From contig CAIOLO010000100.1 in the NCBI GenBank assembly GCA_903859155.1, positions 1 through 64,000 of the forward strand: a stretch of 64,000 nt of DNA, read 5' to 3'. Numbering within the stretch: position 1 is the first letter of the stretch; each line of letters starts with the position of its first letter. The stretch comes from an uncultured beta proteobacterium (GTDB lineage: Bacteria > Pseudomonadota > Gammaproteobacteria > Burkholderiales > SG8-39). The notes under the pieces were generated by a model. That model worked only from the letters and a program-made list of their open reading frames with translations. It made no database searches and was not told where the DNA came from. Positions 1 through 8,384 of the stretch are shown one piece after another. The translations under genes were made by a program, and so were the position numbers.

Positions 1-731
1 CCCAGTTCGTCCAGCAGTTGCGTGAACAAGTCGGAAGAAGCCGTAGCCGCCCTCGCTTCAGGGAGCAAGGCCGCGAGTTTCTCCTTGTTCACCGCCAGAT
101 GCCGGATATCGAATTCACGCGCGATCTGCCCGATTACGCGGCGCGGGTCGGCACTGCTGCCCAGCACACGTATCGTTTCATTCAGGGCCAGTGCGGCTTT
201 ACGCTGCTTGGCCAGGATCAGTTTTCGCGCGAAATCCAGATTCTTTTCGTTGCCGCCGAAATAGGCGCTCAGATAATGACTCTCCATGAGATCGGCCAGA
301 GTCTCGCGCGGTTCGAATTCGCGGGTTTCCAGGAGGTAGGCGCGATAGGTATTGGCCAGTTTCCAGGAGAACTGCGAAAGACGCTTTTCCAGCAAGGCCA
401 GATCGGGGAAGTACTTGAGCGCAATGCGCCAGTCCTTCTCGAGAGGATCTTCGCCAGGAGGGGCATCCTCCTCCATTTCGCCGAGGGGAGATTCGGCCGA
501 ACCTGTCCGGGCGCTGCGCAACTGGTCATACGCCTTGCGTTTCTGTGGCTCGGACAAAACGCCATAGGCCTCGTTGAGCTCGGACATGCGGGCATGCGCC
601 CCGCCCTGCGATCCGTTCCTGCGGTCGGGATGGTACCTTTGCGCCAGCGCCTTGTAGGCCGCGCGGATCACGACATCCTCGGCCTGCGGCGACACGCCGA
701 GGATCGCGTAATAGTCTTTTTCGGAATTCAC
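1..731 (-). CDS. J-domain (DnaJ-like) protein, cut by window edge
   Basis: The frame opens with GTG at 731 and runs off the window start without a stop, so only the first 243 codons are visible. Residues 5-70 form a J domain with the HPD tripeptide at residues 34-36 (context RYHPD) and a following acidic/basic helix, the part that stimulates the ATPase of an Hsp70 partner. The rest is a charged alpha-helical region without the Gly/Phe stretch or zinc fingers expected of a full DnaJ, so it is a type III J-protein rather than the housekeeping chaperone. It starts 7 nt after the stop of the upstream hypothetical gene and is probably co-transcribed. No strong Shine-Dalgarno is visible before the GTG. 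The family call is firm; the specific client is unknown. Confidence 0.75.
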   Translation of the reverse strand, partial: MNSEKDYYAILGVSPQAEDVVIRAAYKALAQRYHPDRRNGSQGGAHARMSELNEAYGVLSEPQKRKAYDQLRSARTGSAESPLGEMEEDAPPGEDPLEKDWRIALKYFPDLALLEKRLSQFSWKLANTYRAYLLETREFEPRETLADLMESHYLSAYFGGNEKNLDFARKLILAKQRKAALALNETIRVLGSSADPRRVIGQIAREFDIRHLAVNKEKLAALLPEARAATASSDLFTQLLDEL

Positions 732-738
732 GTGGCGC

Positions 739-1446
739 TCAGGTTCTCGAGGAAAGCCAGGGCTTTCCGTTGGCGCGGACCTGAACATCGGTGCCGTTGA
801 AAAGCAGAGAAATGTTCACGGCCTCGCCGGCCGTAGCGGAGACGGTGGTGTAGTTGGCGATGGCATTGCTCATGCCCGCGCCACCTCCGCCGCGCCTGCC
901 CGGTAGCGGCGCAAAATCCTGCGATTCATTTTTTTCGCCGAATCGCGAAACGTAATCGGCCACCACCGAACTGATTTGCGCGGCGCTTTGCGCCAGTCGA
1001 TTGGCAAGCCTTGCATCGGCACCCTGTTCGACTGCATGGACGTGCCTGCCCAGCACCGCGAGATCACGGATCTGGCGTTCGATGCCGGGCTGGCTCCCGA
1101 TCAGGGCGGTTACTGCCGGCGCATCCGCGCCATCGCCCGTGACGCTGATTTTCCCGGCGGGCAGATCGACCTCGAATCCGACCTCGCGCCGGGTATCCAC
1201 GCCATTGCGGCGTAACAGGCCCTTCAGATCGCCGGCAAGCGCGGTGGACAGTTTGCGCACGTTCTCCGGCGTCGGCGGCATGCGATCGGGCAGTCTGGAC
1301 ATCATCCTGCCCTGATCCGAAAGGCGAACCGTATCGGCGGGGTCGCGCCCGCCGTGGCCCACCGCCGAGGCGTCACCGGCACCGCGTTTGGCAACCGCAA
1401 TGGGCTGCTGCGAGCCGGATGAGGACAGCACTGGATTCAGACTCAT
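739..1446 (-). CDS. hypothetical protein, 235 aa
   Basis: ATG at 1446 (MSLNPVLSSSG) is preferred over an in-frame upstream start because GAGGG lies just in front and the upstream residues look like noncoding DNA. The N-terminal third is low-complexity and polar. A central region around SRLPDRMPPTPENVRKL is followed by a possible helical domain, then a Gly-rich linker (GRRGGGGAGM) and a short beta-rich tail. No signal peptide or membrane segment is seen and I do not recognise the family. It sits directly before the J-domain gene on the same strand, so the two may work together. The coding call rests on codon bias, length and tight spacing. Confidence 0.55.
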   Translation of the reverse strand: MSLNPVLSSSGSQQPIAVAKRGAGDASAVGHGGRDPADTVRLSDQGRMMSRLPDRMPPTPENVRKLSTALAGDLKGLLRRNGVDTRREVGFEVDLPAGKISVTGDGADAPAVTALIGSQPGIERQIRDLAVLGRHVHAVEQGADARLANRLAQSAAQISSVVADYVSRFGEKNESQDFAPLPGRRGGGGAGMSNAIANYTTVSATAGEAVNISLLFNGTDVQVRANGKPWLSSRT

Positions 1447-1645
1447 ACCCTCATGTCCGTTGCGCAACGACTCCGTTCTGTATGGGAAGCGACCAGCCCG
1501 CGCGAAGACTCCGCGCACCGATTATTTTGCCCACCCCTTCGGGGCCACAATCGGGCAAACAGCGCGGTAAATACCTTGGTAATCCGAATTGGTGGCGGAC
1601 TCATGCGCGGAATCCGGGCGCCTGCAGGCGGTTGCGCGCCCGTCG

Positions 1646-2698
1646 CTAACAGATGCGCGGCAACTGCTCGCCGGTAAGCCAGTCGACTATGCGTTGCCCG
1701 CCAAGGCGGGTCTTCATCTGCACGAAACCGTTGCGGTCCTGCCTGACCTCGCCGATCACCGCAGCGGCAGCTCCGAGAGGATGCGCGCGCATGGCCGCGA
1801 GCAGGCGCCCCGCGTCTTGCTGCCGGCAGATGGCAACCAGCTTGCCCTCGTTGGCGACATAGAGCGGGTCGAACCCCAGGAACTCGCACGCCGCCTCGAC
1901 CTGCGGCGCCACCGGAATGCTCGCCTCCTCGATCATCATGCCCACACCCGACTGCGCTGCGATTTCGTTGAGGGTGGTGCCCAACCCGCCGCGCGTAGGG
2001 TCACGCATGGCGTGGATGCCGGGCACGGCTGCGACCATGGCGGCGACCAGTTCGTGCAGTGCGGCCGTATCGGACTCGATCGCGGTGCGGAAGCCGAGGT
2101 CTTCACGCTTGGACATCACCGCGATGCCATGGTCGCCTATCGTACCGGACAGGAGAATGCTGTCGCCGGGGCGCGCGTTGGCACCGCTGATATCGATGCC
2201 ATCGGCGACCACCCCCACGCCCGTCGTGGTGATGAAGACCCCGTCCCCCTTGCCCCGCTCGACCACCTTGGTGTCGCCGGTCACCACAGGAACGCCTGCC
2301 AGCAGGGCCGCTCGCGCCATCGAATCCACCACGCGCTTCAATTCAGCCAGCGCGAAGCCTTCTTCGAGGACAAAGCTTGCCGCCAGATAGGCCGGCCGCG
2401 CGCCGGACATGGCCAGGTCATTGATGGTGCCGTGAACCGACATGCAGCCGATATCGCCCCCCGGGAAAAACAGCGGCGAGACCACGTATGAATCGGTGGT
2501 CATGACCACCCGCCCCGGCGGCAAGGTGAATATCGCCTGATCGTTCATCTGCCGCAGGATGTCGTTGTCGAACGCCGCCAGGAACAGTTCCCGCACCAGT
2601 TGTGCCATTGCCCGGCCGCCGCTGCCATGGCTCATCTCGACGCGTCCGTCACGCAGATCCAGCGGACGCACATAGCCGGTGTTGCGATTGCCGCTCAT
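1646..2698 (-). CDS. hypE: HypE, carbamoyl dehydratase for [NiFe]-hydrogenase cyanide ligand
   Basis: HypE turns the thiocarbamate on its own C-terminal cysteine into thiocyanate, the source of the CN ligands of the Fe atom. The protein is 350 aa and ends in the diagnostic PRIC, so Cys350 is the carbamoylated residue. The N-terminal half has the PurM-like ATP-binding features, with SHGSGGRAM near residue 20. The start at 2698 overlaps the hypD stop by 4 nt (ATGA), which fixes both reading frames. It is the last hyp gene of the run hypA-B-F-C-D-E. The in-frame extension upstream lies inside hypD and is not used. Length and motifs match functional HypE. Confidence 0.95.
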   Translation of the reverse strand: MSGNRNTGYVRPLDLRDGRVEMSHGSGGRAMAQLVRELFLAAFDNDILRQMNDQAIFTLPPGRVVMTTDSYVVSPLFFPGGDIGCMSVHGTINDLAMSGARPAYLAASFVLEEGFALAELKRVVDSMARAALLAGVPVVTGDTKVVERGKGDGVFITTTGVGVVADGIDISGANARPGDSILLSGTIGDHGIAVMSKREDLGFRTAIESDTAALHELVAAMVAAVPGIHAMRDPTRGGLGTTLNEIAAQSGVGMMIEEASIPVAPQVEAACEFLGFDPLYVANEGKLVAICRQQDAGRLLAAMRAHPLGAAAAVIGEVRQDRNGFVQMKTRLGGQRIVDWLTGEQLPRIC

Positions 2699-3834
2699 CC
2701 CGGGACTTCCACGGCGTCTTTGAAGCGGCCGTAGGAATAGTGCGCGGCGCACGCGCCTTCCGAGGACACCATGCACGCACCGATCGGGTTTTCCGGCGTG
2801 CACAGCGTGCCGAATATCGCGCATTCGCTCGGCGATTTCGCGCCGCGCAGGATTGCGCCGCACTCGCAGGCCTTGTTATCGGGCACCGGACGATAGCCCA
2901 TTGCATAGCGGACCTCCGCATCCAGGCGCCGGTAAGGCTCGCGTATCTTGAGTGCGCTTGCCGGTATCTCGCCCAGCCCCCGCCATTCAAACCGGTCGCG
3001 AACCTCGAACACCTCGCGCATGAGCGCCTGCGCCTTGAGATTGCCATTGCGGCCCACCGCCCTGACGAACTCGTTTTCCACCTCGGCCCGCCCGTCATTC
3101 ACCTGCCGGATCAGCATCAGCACGGCCTGAAGCAGATCCAGAGGTTCGAAGCCGGCGATAACCACCGGTTTGCGGTGGCGTAGCGCGACAAATTCATAGG
3201 GCACAGTGCCAATCACGGTACTCACATGGGCCGGGCCGACGAATCCATCCAGCGCCAGCGGTGCGGCGCCCGGCAATACCGGCGACTCGAGGATGGCCGC
3301 CATTGCCGGGGGGGTCAGCACGTGGTTGCACAGCACGCTGAAATTGCCGATTCCGGCCGCATGCGCCTCACGTATCACCACCGCGGTCGCCGGCGTGGTG
3401 GTCTCGAACCCCAGCGCAAAGAACACCACCTCCCGCTGCGGCTCGGCGCGCGCCACAGTCAGGGCATCCGCTGCCGAATAGATCATCCGGACATCGGCGC
3501 CGCGCGCCCTGGCGCGCAGCAGGGACATGCCGCCGGATCCGGGAACGCGAAGCGCATCGCCATACGTGCACAGCGTGACTTTGTGCTCCAGTGCAAGGCG
3601 GATCACCGCGTCCACCCGCCCGATGGGCAGCACACACACCGGGCAACCCGGACCATGGATCATGCGCACGCTGGAGGGCAGCAGGTCGGTCAGACCGTAA
3701 CGGGCGATCGCATAGGTATGCCCGCCGCAGAACTCCATGAAACGATACTGACGCCGGGGTATCGCCGCGCGCGCAATGGCGGCGGCCAAGCCGGCCGCCA
3801 GCGTGCCATCGCGATACTCGTCGATGTAATTCAC
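2695..3834 (-). CDS. hypD: HypD, Fe(CN)2CO assembly scaffold
   Basis: HypD is the [4Fe-4S] scaffold on which, together with HypC, the Fe(CN)2CO group is built. The 379-aa protein keeps the family landmarks: CGGHTYAIARYGL near residue 43, HGPGCPVCVLP near residue 70, and the C-terminal cysteine cluster from CECGAI through SECAIFGTLCTPENP that binds the cluster. The start is GTG at 3834 (NYIDEYRD), overlapping the hypC stop in a GTGA. It is translationally coupled to hypC before and hypE after. No odd residues were noticed. Confidence 0.95.
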   Translation of the reverse strand: MNYIDEYRDGTLAAGLAAAIARAAIPRRQYRFMEFCGGHTYAIARYGLTDLLPSSVRMIHGPGCPVCVLPIGRVDAVIRLALEHKVTLCTYGDALRVPGSGGMSLLRARARGADVRMIYSAADALTVARAEPQREVVFFALGFETTTPATAVVIREAHAAGIGNFSVLCNHVLTPPAMAAILESPVLPGAAPLALDGFVGPAHVSTVIGTVPYEFVALRHRKPVVIAGFEPLDLLQAVLMLIRQVNDGRAEVENEFVRAVGRNGNLKAQALMREVFEVRDRFEWRGLGEIPASALKIREPYRRLDAEVRYAMGYRPVPDNKACECGAILRGAKSPSECAIFGTLCTPENPIGACMVSSEGACAAHYSYGRFKDAVEVPG

Positions 3835-4076
3835 GCGCCCGGGTTCCCGGGCACATCCGCGCAATTCGCTGCGTCGGCAAACATCTGCAGCGTAATGCGG
3901 GCCTCCTCCGGGTCGAGCCGGGTCAGTGCATAACCGGCATGAACAATGACATAGTCCCCCGCTGCCACACCATCGACCAGGGCCAGAGAAACCTCGCGGC
4001 GCACGCCGCCGAGTTCAATGGTCGCCAATGCGCCGGGCAGCAGTTCCACAACCAGCGCCGGAATCGCGAGACACAT
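3831..4076 (-). CDS. hypC: HypC/HybG-type hydrogenase maturation chaperone
   Basis: A small 81-aa chaperone that carries the Fe(CN)2CO unit from HypD to the hydrogenase large-subunit precursor. The protein begins MCLAIPA; the cysteine at position 2 after the start Met is the essential ligand residue and fixes the start at 4076. The body is an OB-fold-like beta barrel with the family pattern GGVRREVSLALV and GDYVIVHAGYAL. The gene lies between hypF (61 nt upstream) and hypD (4-nt overlap). Confidence 0.94.
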   Translation of the reverse strand: MCLAIPALVVELLPGALATIELGGVRREVSLALVDGVAAGDYVIVHAGYALTRLDPEEARITLQMFADAANCADVPGNPGA

Positions 4077-4137
4077 CAAATTCCTCCCGTCGTGCAACGC
4101 ACGCAGTCCATTATCAGGGCGAATGACGCCGCAGTCA

Positions 4138-6534
4138 TCAGTTCGCGCTTCGTTCTGAAAGCGCGTTGTCTCCGGGCACACGCAACAACGGCGTGCGCTG
4201 AGCCACCCAGGCCTGACCCAGCGACAGCCCGCCGTCATTCGGCGGCAGCCGCCGCGCCTCGAGCACCCGCAGGCCGGCTGCGGCAAGTTCTCGACGCAAT
4301 CCGGCAGATAGCAGGCCATTCATGAAACAGCCCCCGCCAAACGCCACGGTACGCAAGTTCGCCTTGTGCGCCGCGACGAGCACCCATTCGGCCAGGCCCG
4401 CCACCAGGGTGGCATGAAAAACTGCGGCACCGCGGGCCGCATCCTGCTCACCGGCAAGGTGCCCGAGCAATGGCAGCAGATCAAGGGTTCCGTCACCACC
4501 CGCACGATAACCGGCCGCCCAGACGGGCGCCGGGCCGTGAGAAACGGCCAGGGACTCCAGCAGCATCGCCGCCTGGCCTTCGAATGCACTGCGCTCGCGC
4601 ACCCCCAGGATGCCCGCGGCCGCGTCGAACCAGCGCCCGAGGCTGCTGCTTGGCGGGCAATTCAGCCCCCGCCCGAGCATGGCCGCGACAGTGACCGCCC
4701 CGGGCTGCCTTGCAAAGCGCGCTTCAATCTCGCCGGCGCGCCCCAGGGCATGCAGCACCGCAGCCGCCATGCGCCAGGGCTCGGTGGCGGCACGGTCTGC
4801 GCCGGGCAACGCAAGTTGCCGCAAATGTCCGAGCCGCACGCAGCTTGCGCCCTCGACACGCAACAACTCCCCGCCCCAGGCTGTGCCGTCCGCACCGTAA
4901 CCGGTTCCATCAAGCGCCAGGCCCAGCACCGCTTCCTCGACCTGATGTTCGGCCAGTACCGCTGCCACATGCGCATGGTGATGCTGGACCGGCAGCGGAG
5001 GAAATCCCAGCGCGGCAGCCATTTGCACAGCCAGCCGGGAACTGAAGAAATCCGGGTGCAGGTCGTGAGCAATGGCGAGCGGAACCACACCGAGAGTGCA
5101 GCGAAGATGCTCAATGGTGGCAATCAGGGCCTCGCAGGTTGCCGCATTGTCGAGATCGCCGATATGGGGCGACACGAAGGCCTGCGCGCCGCGCGTCAGC
5201 GCCACGGTATTCTTCAGCCAGCCTCCCAGTGCGAGCACCTCCGGCCCGTCGCAAGACAGGGCGATCGCATCCGGGACAAAGCCGCGCGCGCGGCGGATCA
5301 GGTGCAGCGCCTGCGATCCCGCAGCCATGGACGCATCGGCTGAGGCCGCTTCGCCGATGCGCAGCACCGTATCATCGCAGCGCGCCACGATGCGCCGGTC
5401 ATGCAAGAGGAACCCGTCGGCGATCCCGGCGAGGGATTGCAGCGCGGCTTGGTTATCCGTCACCAGCGGCTCGCCTGCGGGGTTGGCGCTGGTCATCACC
5501 AGCAGCATCGAATGCGTCTGCGCCATCCAGGTGCTGCCCTCGGGCCTGCCCGCCGCCTCGTGGAACAGCAGGTAATGCAGCGGCGTATAGGGCAGCATGG
5601 CGCCCACCCAGGCCAGCCCCGGTGCGATGCCGGGCAGCAGCGCATCGCAACCTGCGGATTTGCGCAGCAGCACGATCGGGCGTTCGGGGGATTCGATCAC
5701 GGCGCGCGCGGCTGCGCCTGCGACAGCCAGGTCGCCGATCGAGACGCTGTTGGCCGACATCAGAGCGAAGGGTTTTTCATCGCGGTGTTTGCGCCGGCGC
5801 AGTCGCGCCACCGCCCCTGCATTGCGCGCGTCACAGGCCAGGTGAAAGCCGCCCAGGCCCTTGATAGCCACCACCAAACCATCGCGCAGCATCTGCAAGG
5901 CGCTGGCCAGCGGATCACCGGCAACGGCGGCCCCGGCGCCATCGAGGCACTGCAGCGAGGGTCCGCAGCGAGGGCAGGCATTGGCCTCGGCATGAAAACG
6001 CCGGCTGTCGGGATCCTGATACTCCCTTGCGCATTCCGGGCACGGTGAAAAATCGCCCATGCTGGTTCCGGCACGGTCGTAGGGCAGGGCGAACGTGATG
6101 GTATAGCGCGGACCGCAGCGCGTGCAGTGGGTGAAAGCGTATCGGTGGCGCCGGTCGCGCGGATTGAACAATTCGGCCAGACATTCGGCGCAAACGGCGG
6201 TATCGTGTCCCACCGCAGTGCGAATCCGACCGCCCGAGCTGGGTGCTATAGAAAAGCCGGCGGCGGGAGCAACCTGCTGCGTCCACTCCTCGCCGATGGC
6301 ATCGATCCGCGCCGGTTCGCGCACCTCGGCGCAAAGTCGCGCGCGCAATGCCTCCAACTGCAGACGCTCTCCATGGGCCTCGATTTCCACGCCTGCGGCA
6401 TCATTGCGCACCCAGCCGGAGAGGTCCAGTTCGCGCGCGAGTCGGTGCACAAACGGCCGGAATCCGACGCCCTGAACCACGCCGCTCACGTGCAACCTGA
6501 GGCGCTCGCAACTGGCAATTCCCGGAGATGCCAT
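4138..6534 (-). CDS. hypF: HypF carbamoyltransferase
   Basis: HypF uses carbamoyl phosphate and ATP to form carbamoyl-adenylate and loads HypE, so it makes the precursor of the cyanide ligands. The 798 residues show all modules in order: an acylphosphatase-like domain (HVSGVVQGVGFRPFVHRLA, residues 14-32), two zinc-finger motifs with CxxC pairs (CAECLAELF to CTRCGP, CPECAREY to CPRCGP, residues about 115-190), a YrdC-like nucleotide-binding domain (KGLGGFHLACDA) and a C-terminal Kae1-like domain (HHHAHVAAVLAEH, LALDGTGYG, FGGGCFMNG). It is full length. It follows hypB by 12 nt, consistent with one operon. Confidence 0.95.
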   Translation of the reverse strand: MASPGIASCERLRLHVSGVVQGVGFRPFVHRLARELDLSGWVRNDAAGVEIEAHGERLQLEALRARLCAEVREPARIDAIGEEWTQQVAPAAGFSIAPSSGGRIRTAVGHDTAVCAECLAELFNPRDRRHRYAFTHCTRCGPRYTITFALPYDRAGTSMGDFSPCPECAREYQDPDSRRFHAEANACPRCGPSLQCLDGAGAAVAGDPLASALQMLRDGLVVAIKGLGGFHLACDARNAGAVARLRRRKHRDEKPFALMSANSVSIGDLAVAGAAARAVIESPERPIVLLRKSAGCDALLPGIAPGLAWVGAMLPYTPLHYLLFHEAAGRPEGSTWMAQTHSMLLVMTSANPAGEPLVTDNQAALQSLAGIADGFLLHDRRIVARCDDTVLRIGEAASADASMAAGSQALHLIRRARGFVPDAIALSCDGPEVLALGGWLKNTVALTRGAQAFVSPHIGDLDNAATCEALIATIEHLRCTLGVVPLAIAHDLHPDFFSSRLAVQMAAALGFPPLPVQHHHAHVAAVLAEHQVEEAVLGLALDGTGYGADGTAWGGELLRVEGASCVRLGHLRQLALPGADRAATEPWRMAAAVLHALGRAGEIEARFARQPGAVTVAAMLGRGLNCPPSSSLGRWFDAAAGILGVRERSAFEGQAAMLLESLAVSHGPAPVWAAGYRAGGDGTLDLLPLLGHLAGEQDAARGAAVFHATLVAGLAEWVLVAAHKANLRTVAFGGGCFMNGLLSAGLRRELAAAGLRVLEARRLPPNDGGLSLGQAWVAQRTPLLRVPGDNALSERSAN

Positions 6535-6546
6535 GACTCGGCCCGC

Positions 6547-7470
6547 CTAGGTGCCGGCGGCAGCCGCACCAGCCTCGCCGGCGGATGATGAGCCTTGATC
6601 GACGATCCGGGCGGCGGCAATGCGCAGCCCGGATTCAATCCAGCCGAACCATTCCCCCATGCCCTGACCGCTGAGCGCCGACACGCAAAGCACCTGCAAC
6701 TTCGGATTGACCCTGCGCGCATGCTCCAGCGCCTGCTCCACGTTGAAATCGAGGTGCGGGAGCAGATCGCACTTGGCCAGCAACAGCAGGTCTGCGGCGC
6801 GAAAGATGTCCGGGTACTTGAGCGGCTTGTCCTCGCCTTCGGTCACCGAGAGCATGACCACCGTATGCGCTTCGCCCAGGTCGAACGCGGCGGGACATAC
6901 GAGATTGCCGACGTTCTCGATCATCAACAGGCTGCCCTCATCCGGTTGCAGGGTTTCCACGGCATGACCCACCATGTGCGCATCGAGGTGGCACCCTCTG
7001 CCGGTGTTGATCTGCACCGCGCGCGCACCGGCGGCACGGATGCGCCCGGCATCGAGGCTGGTCTGCTGGTCACCCTCCACCACCGCCAGCCGCACACGAA
7101 GCCGCAACGCCTCGATGGTGCGCACCAGCAGCGCCGTCTTGCCGGCACCGGGGCCCGAGAGCAGGTTGATCGCAAGAATTCCGCGCTGCGCAAAATAGCG
7201 GCGGTTGGCCGCGGCATACTCGGCGTTCTTGCCGAGGATGTCCTGCTCGATGCGCAGCATCTGGCCCTGTGACAATCCCGGCGCGTGTGAGCGCGCAGGA
7301 CCCTGGCCGAAATCCACCGTTTCACCGCCCCCGGTGTCGTCACCGGCATGCGACGGATGATGGTGCCCGTGGTGATGTCCCGGGTGATCGTGGCCGTCAT
7401 TGCCGGCCTGCGCAGCCGCGGCAATGTCAGCCGCCCCCGAACCCAGACCACACCCGCAGACAGTGCACAT
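6547..7470 (-). CDS. hypB: HypB, nickel-binding GTPase
   Basis: A 307-aa GTPase that delivers nickel to the large-subunit precursor together with HypA. The start at 7470 gives MCTVCGCG, the N-terminal high-affinity metal motif. A histidine-rich stretch follows around residues 25-40 (HDHPGHHHGHHHPSH), a feature linked to nickel storage in other HypB proteins. The G1 P-loop is GPGAGKTAL and later switch elements include VVEGDQQTSLDA and KCDLLPHLDF. The longer in-frame extension upstream crosses the hypA-hypB spacer and is rejected. It lies 35 nt after hypA. Confidence 0.95.
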   Translation of the reverse strand: MCTVCGCGLGSGAADIAAAAQAGNDGHDHPGHHHGHHHPSHAGDDTGGGETVDFGQGPARSHAPGLSQGQMLRIEQDILGKNAEYAAANRRYFAQRGILAINLLSGPGAGKTALLVRTIEALRLRVRLAVVEGDQQTSLDAGRIRAAGARAVQINTGRGCHLDAHMVGHAVETLQPDEGSLLMIENVGNLVCPAAFDLGEAHTVVMLSVTEGEDKPLKYPDIFRAADLLLLAKCDLLPHLDFNVEQALEHARRVNPKLQVLCVSALSGQGMGEWFGWIESGLRIAAARIVDQGSSSAGEAGAAAAGT

Positions 7471-7505
7471 GTATATTCCTTTTGGACCAACCGCCCGGAC
7501 TCCGC

Positions 7506-7847
7506 TCAGGCGACTTCGATTTCCTTCACACGCATTTCGTCGCCATGGCGAAGCCGCATACCGGCCGCCCCGCAGCGCGGACACAGGTCATGAAGCGCGG
7601 TCATGGCGGCGGTACCGGCGCAGGCCTCGCAATATCCCTCCCCCGCAACCGTGACGATCTCCAGTCGCGCGCCTTCGGCCAGGGTACCTCGCGCCACTGC
7701 ATCAAAGCAAAAGCGCAACGCATCTGGCGCAACGCACGACAAAGCGCCGATCTCCAGCCACACCGCGCATACCCTTTGTACGCCTTCCCGCGCCGCGGCG
7801 CCCGCCACGATCTCGACGACACTCTCTGCCAGGGACACTTCGTGCAC
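7506..7847 (-). CDS. hypA: HypA, nickel insertion zinc protein
   Basis: HypA (113 aa) partners with HypB in Ni insertion. The start is GTG at 7847, because the family begins M-H-E-[VML]-S and His2 binds nickel; the frame gives (M)HEVSLAESVVEIV. The zinc site is formed by two CxxC pairs near the C-terminus (CEAC and CPRC). The gene begins 2 nt after the stop of the protease gene, so translation is probably coupled. Confidence 0.93.
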   Translation of the reverse strand: MHEVSLAESVVEIVAGAAAREGVQRVCAVWLEIGALSCVAPDALRFCFDAVARGTLAEGARLEIVTVAGEGYCEACAGTAAMTALHDLCPRCGAAGMRLRHGDEMRVKEIEVA

Positions 7848-7849
7848 GC

Positions 7850-8365
7850 TCAATCTCCGGCAGGAAGAGCGGTCGATGCCCCGCACACCCTTGGGCGGTC
7901 GGCATCGGACTGCGATAGCCACGGCACCAGCAGCGCGAGCGCCGCTTCGAGATTTTGCCGGGCGCCCGCTGACAATTCCTGACCAAGCCCGAAAGAGTAC
8001 CCCCTGATCGCCAGTACGCGGCTTGGCGGGGCATCGACGCCGTAATGGCTCAGATATACCGCCAGCAACGCCTGCGGCGACAGCGCGTGCGTCGCCGGCG
8101 CCGGGAACGCAGAGGCCTGAATCAAGTCGAACCGAAACGGCGCCGGGCCGCACTGCGCCGCGTCCACGAACACCACCTGCCTGCGCCCCTCCAGGTCGAG
8201 GACATGCTCGACCTGCAACTGGAAGTCGATCAGCAGTTCCACCTCGTCCATGTTCCAGGCAGCCCGCTCGCGCAGCGCATCGAGCAGCAGCGGCGCCAGA
8301 GCGTCGTCGCCCCGGCTCGGGTTGCCGTAGCCGATGACCAGCGTGGACGGAATGCGCGGCTTCAC
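7850..8365 (-). CDS. hoxW: Hydrogenase maturation endopeptidase (HoxW/HybD type)
   Basis: This 171-aa protein belongs to the M52 family that removes the C-terminal peptide of the large subunit after nickel insertion. The N-terminal signature is VIGYGNPSRGDDALAP at residues 10-25, with the acidic residues that sense nickel; a second conserved Asp-containing region is VFVDAAQCGP. It begins 19 nt downstream of hoxH, which carries a C-terminal extension to be cleaved, so HoxH is the obvious substrate. The symbol is inferred from position next to hoxH; the family assignment is firm. Confidence 0.88.
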   Translation of the reverse strand: MKPRIPSTLVIGYGNPSRGDDALAPLLLDALRERAAWNMDEVELLIDFQLQVEHVLDLEGRRQVVFVDAAQCGPAPFRFDLIQASAFPAPATHALSPQALLAVYLSHYGVDAPPSRVLAIRGYSFGLGQELSAGARQNLEAALALLVPWLSQSDADRPRVCGASTALPAGD

Positions 8366-8384
8366 CGCGCGCAGCCGGCCGGGT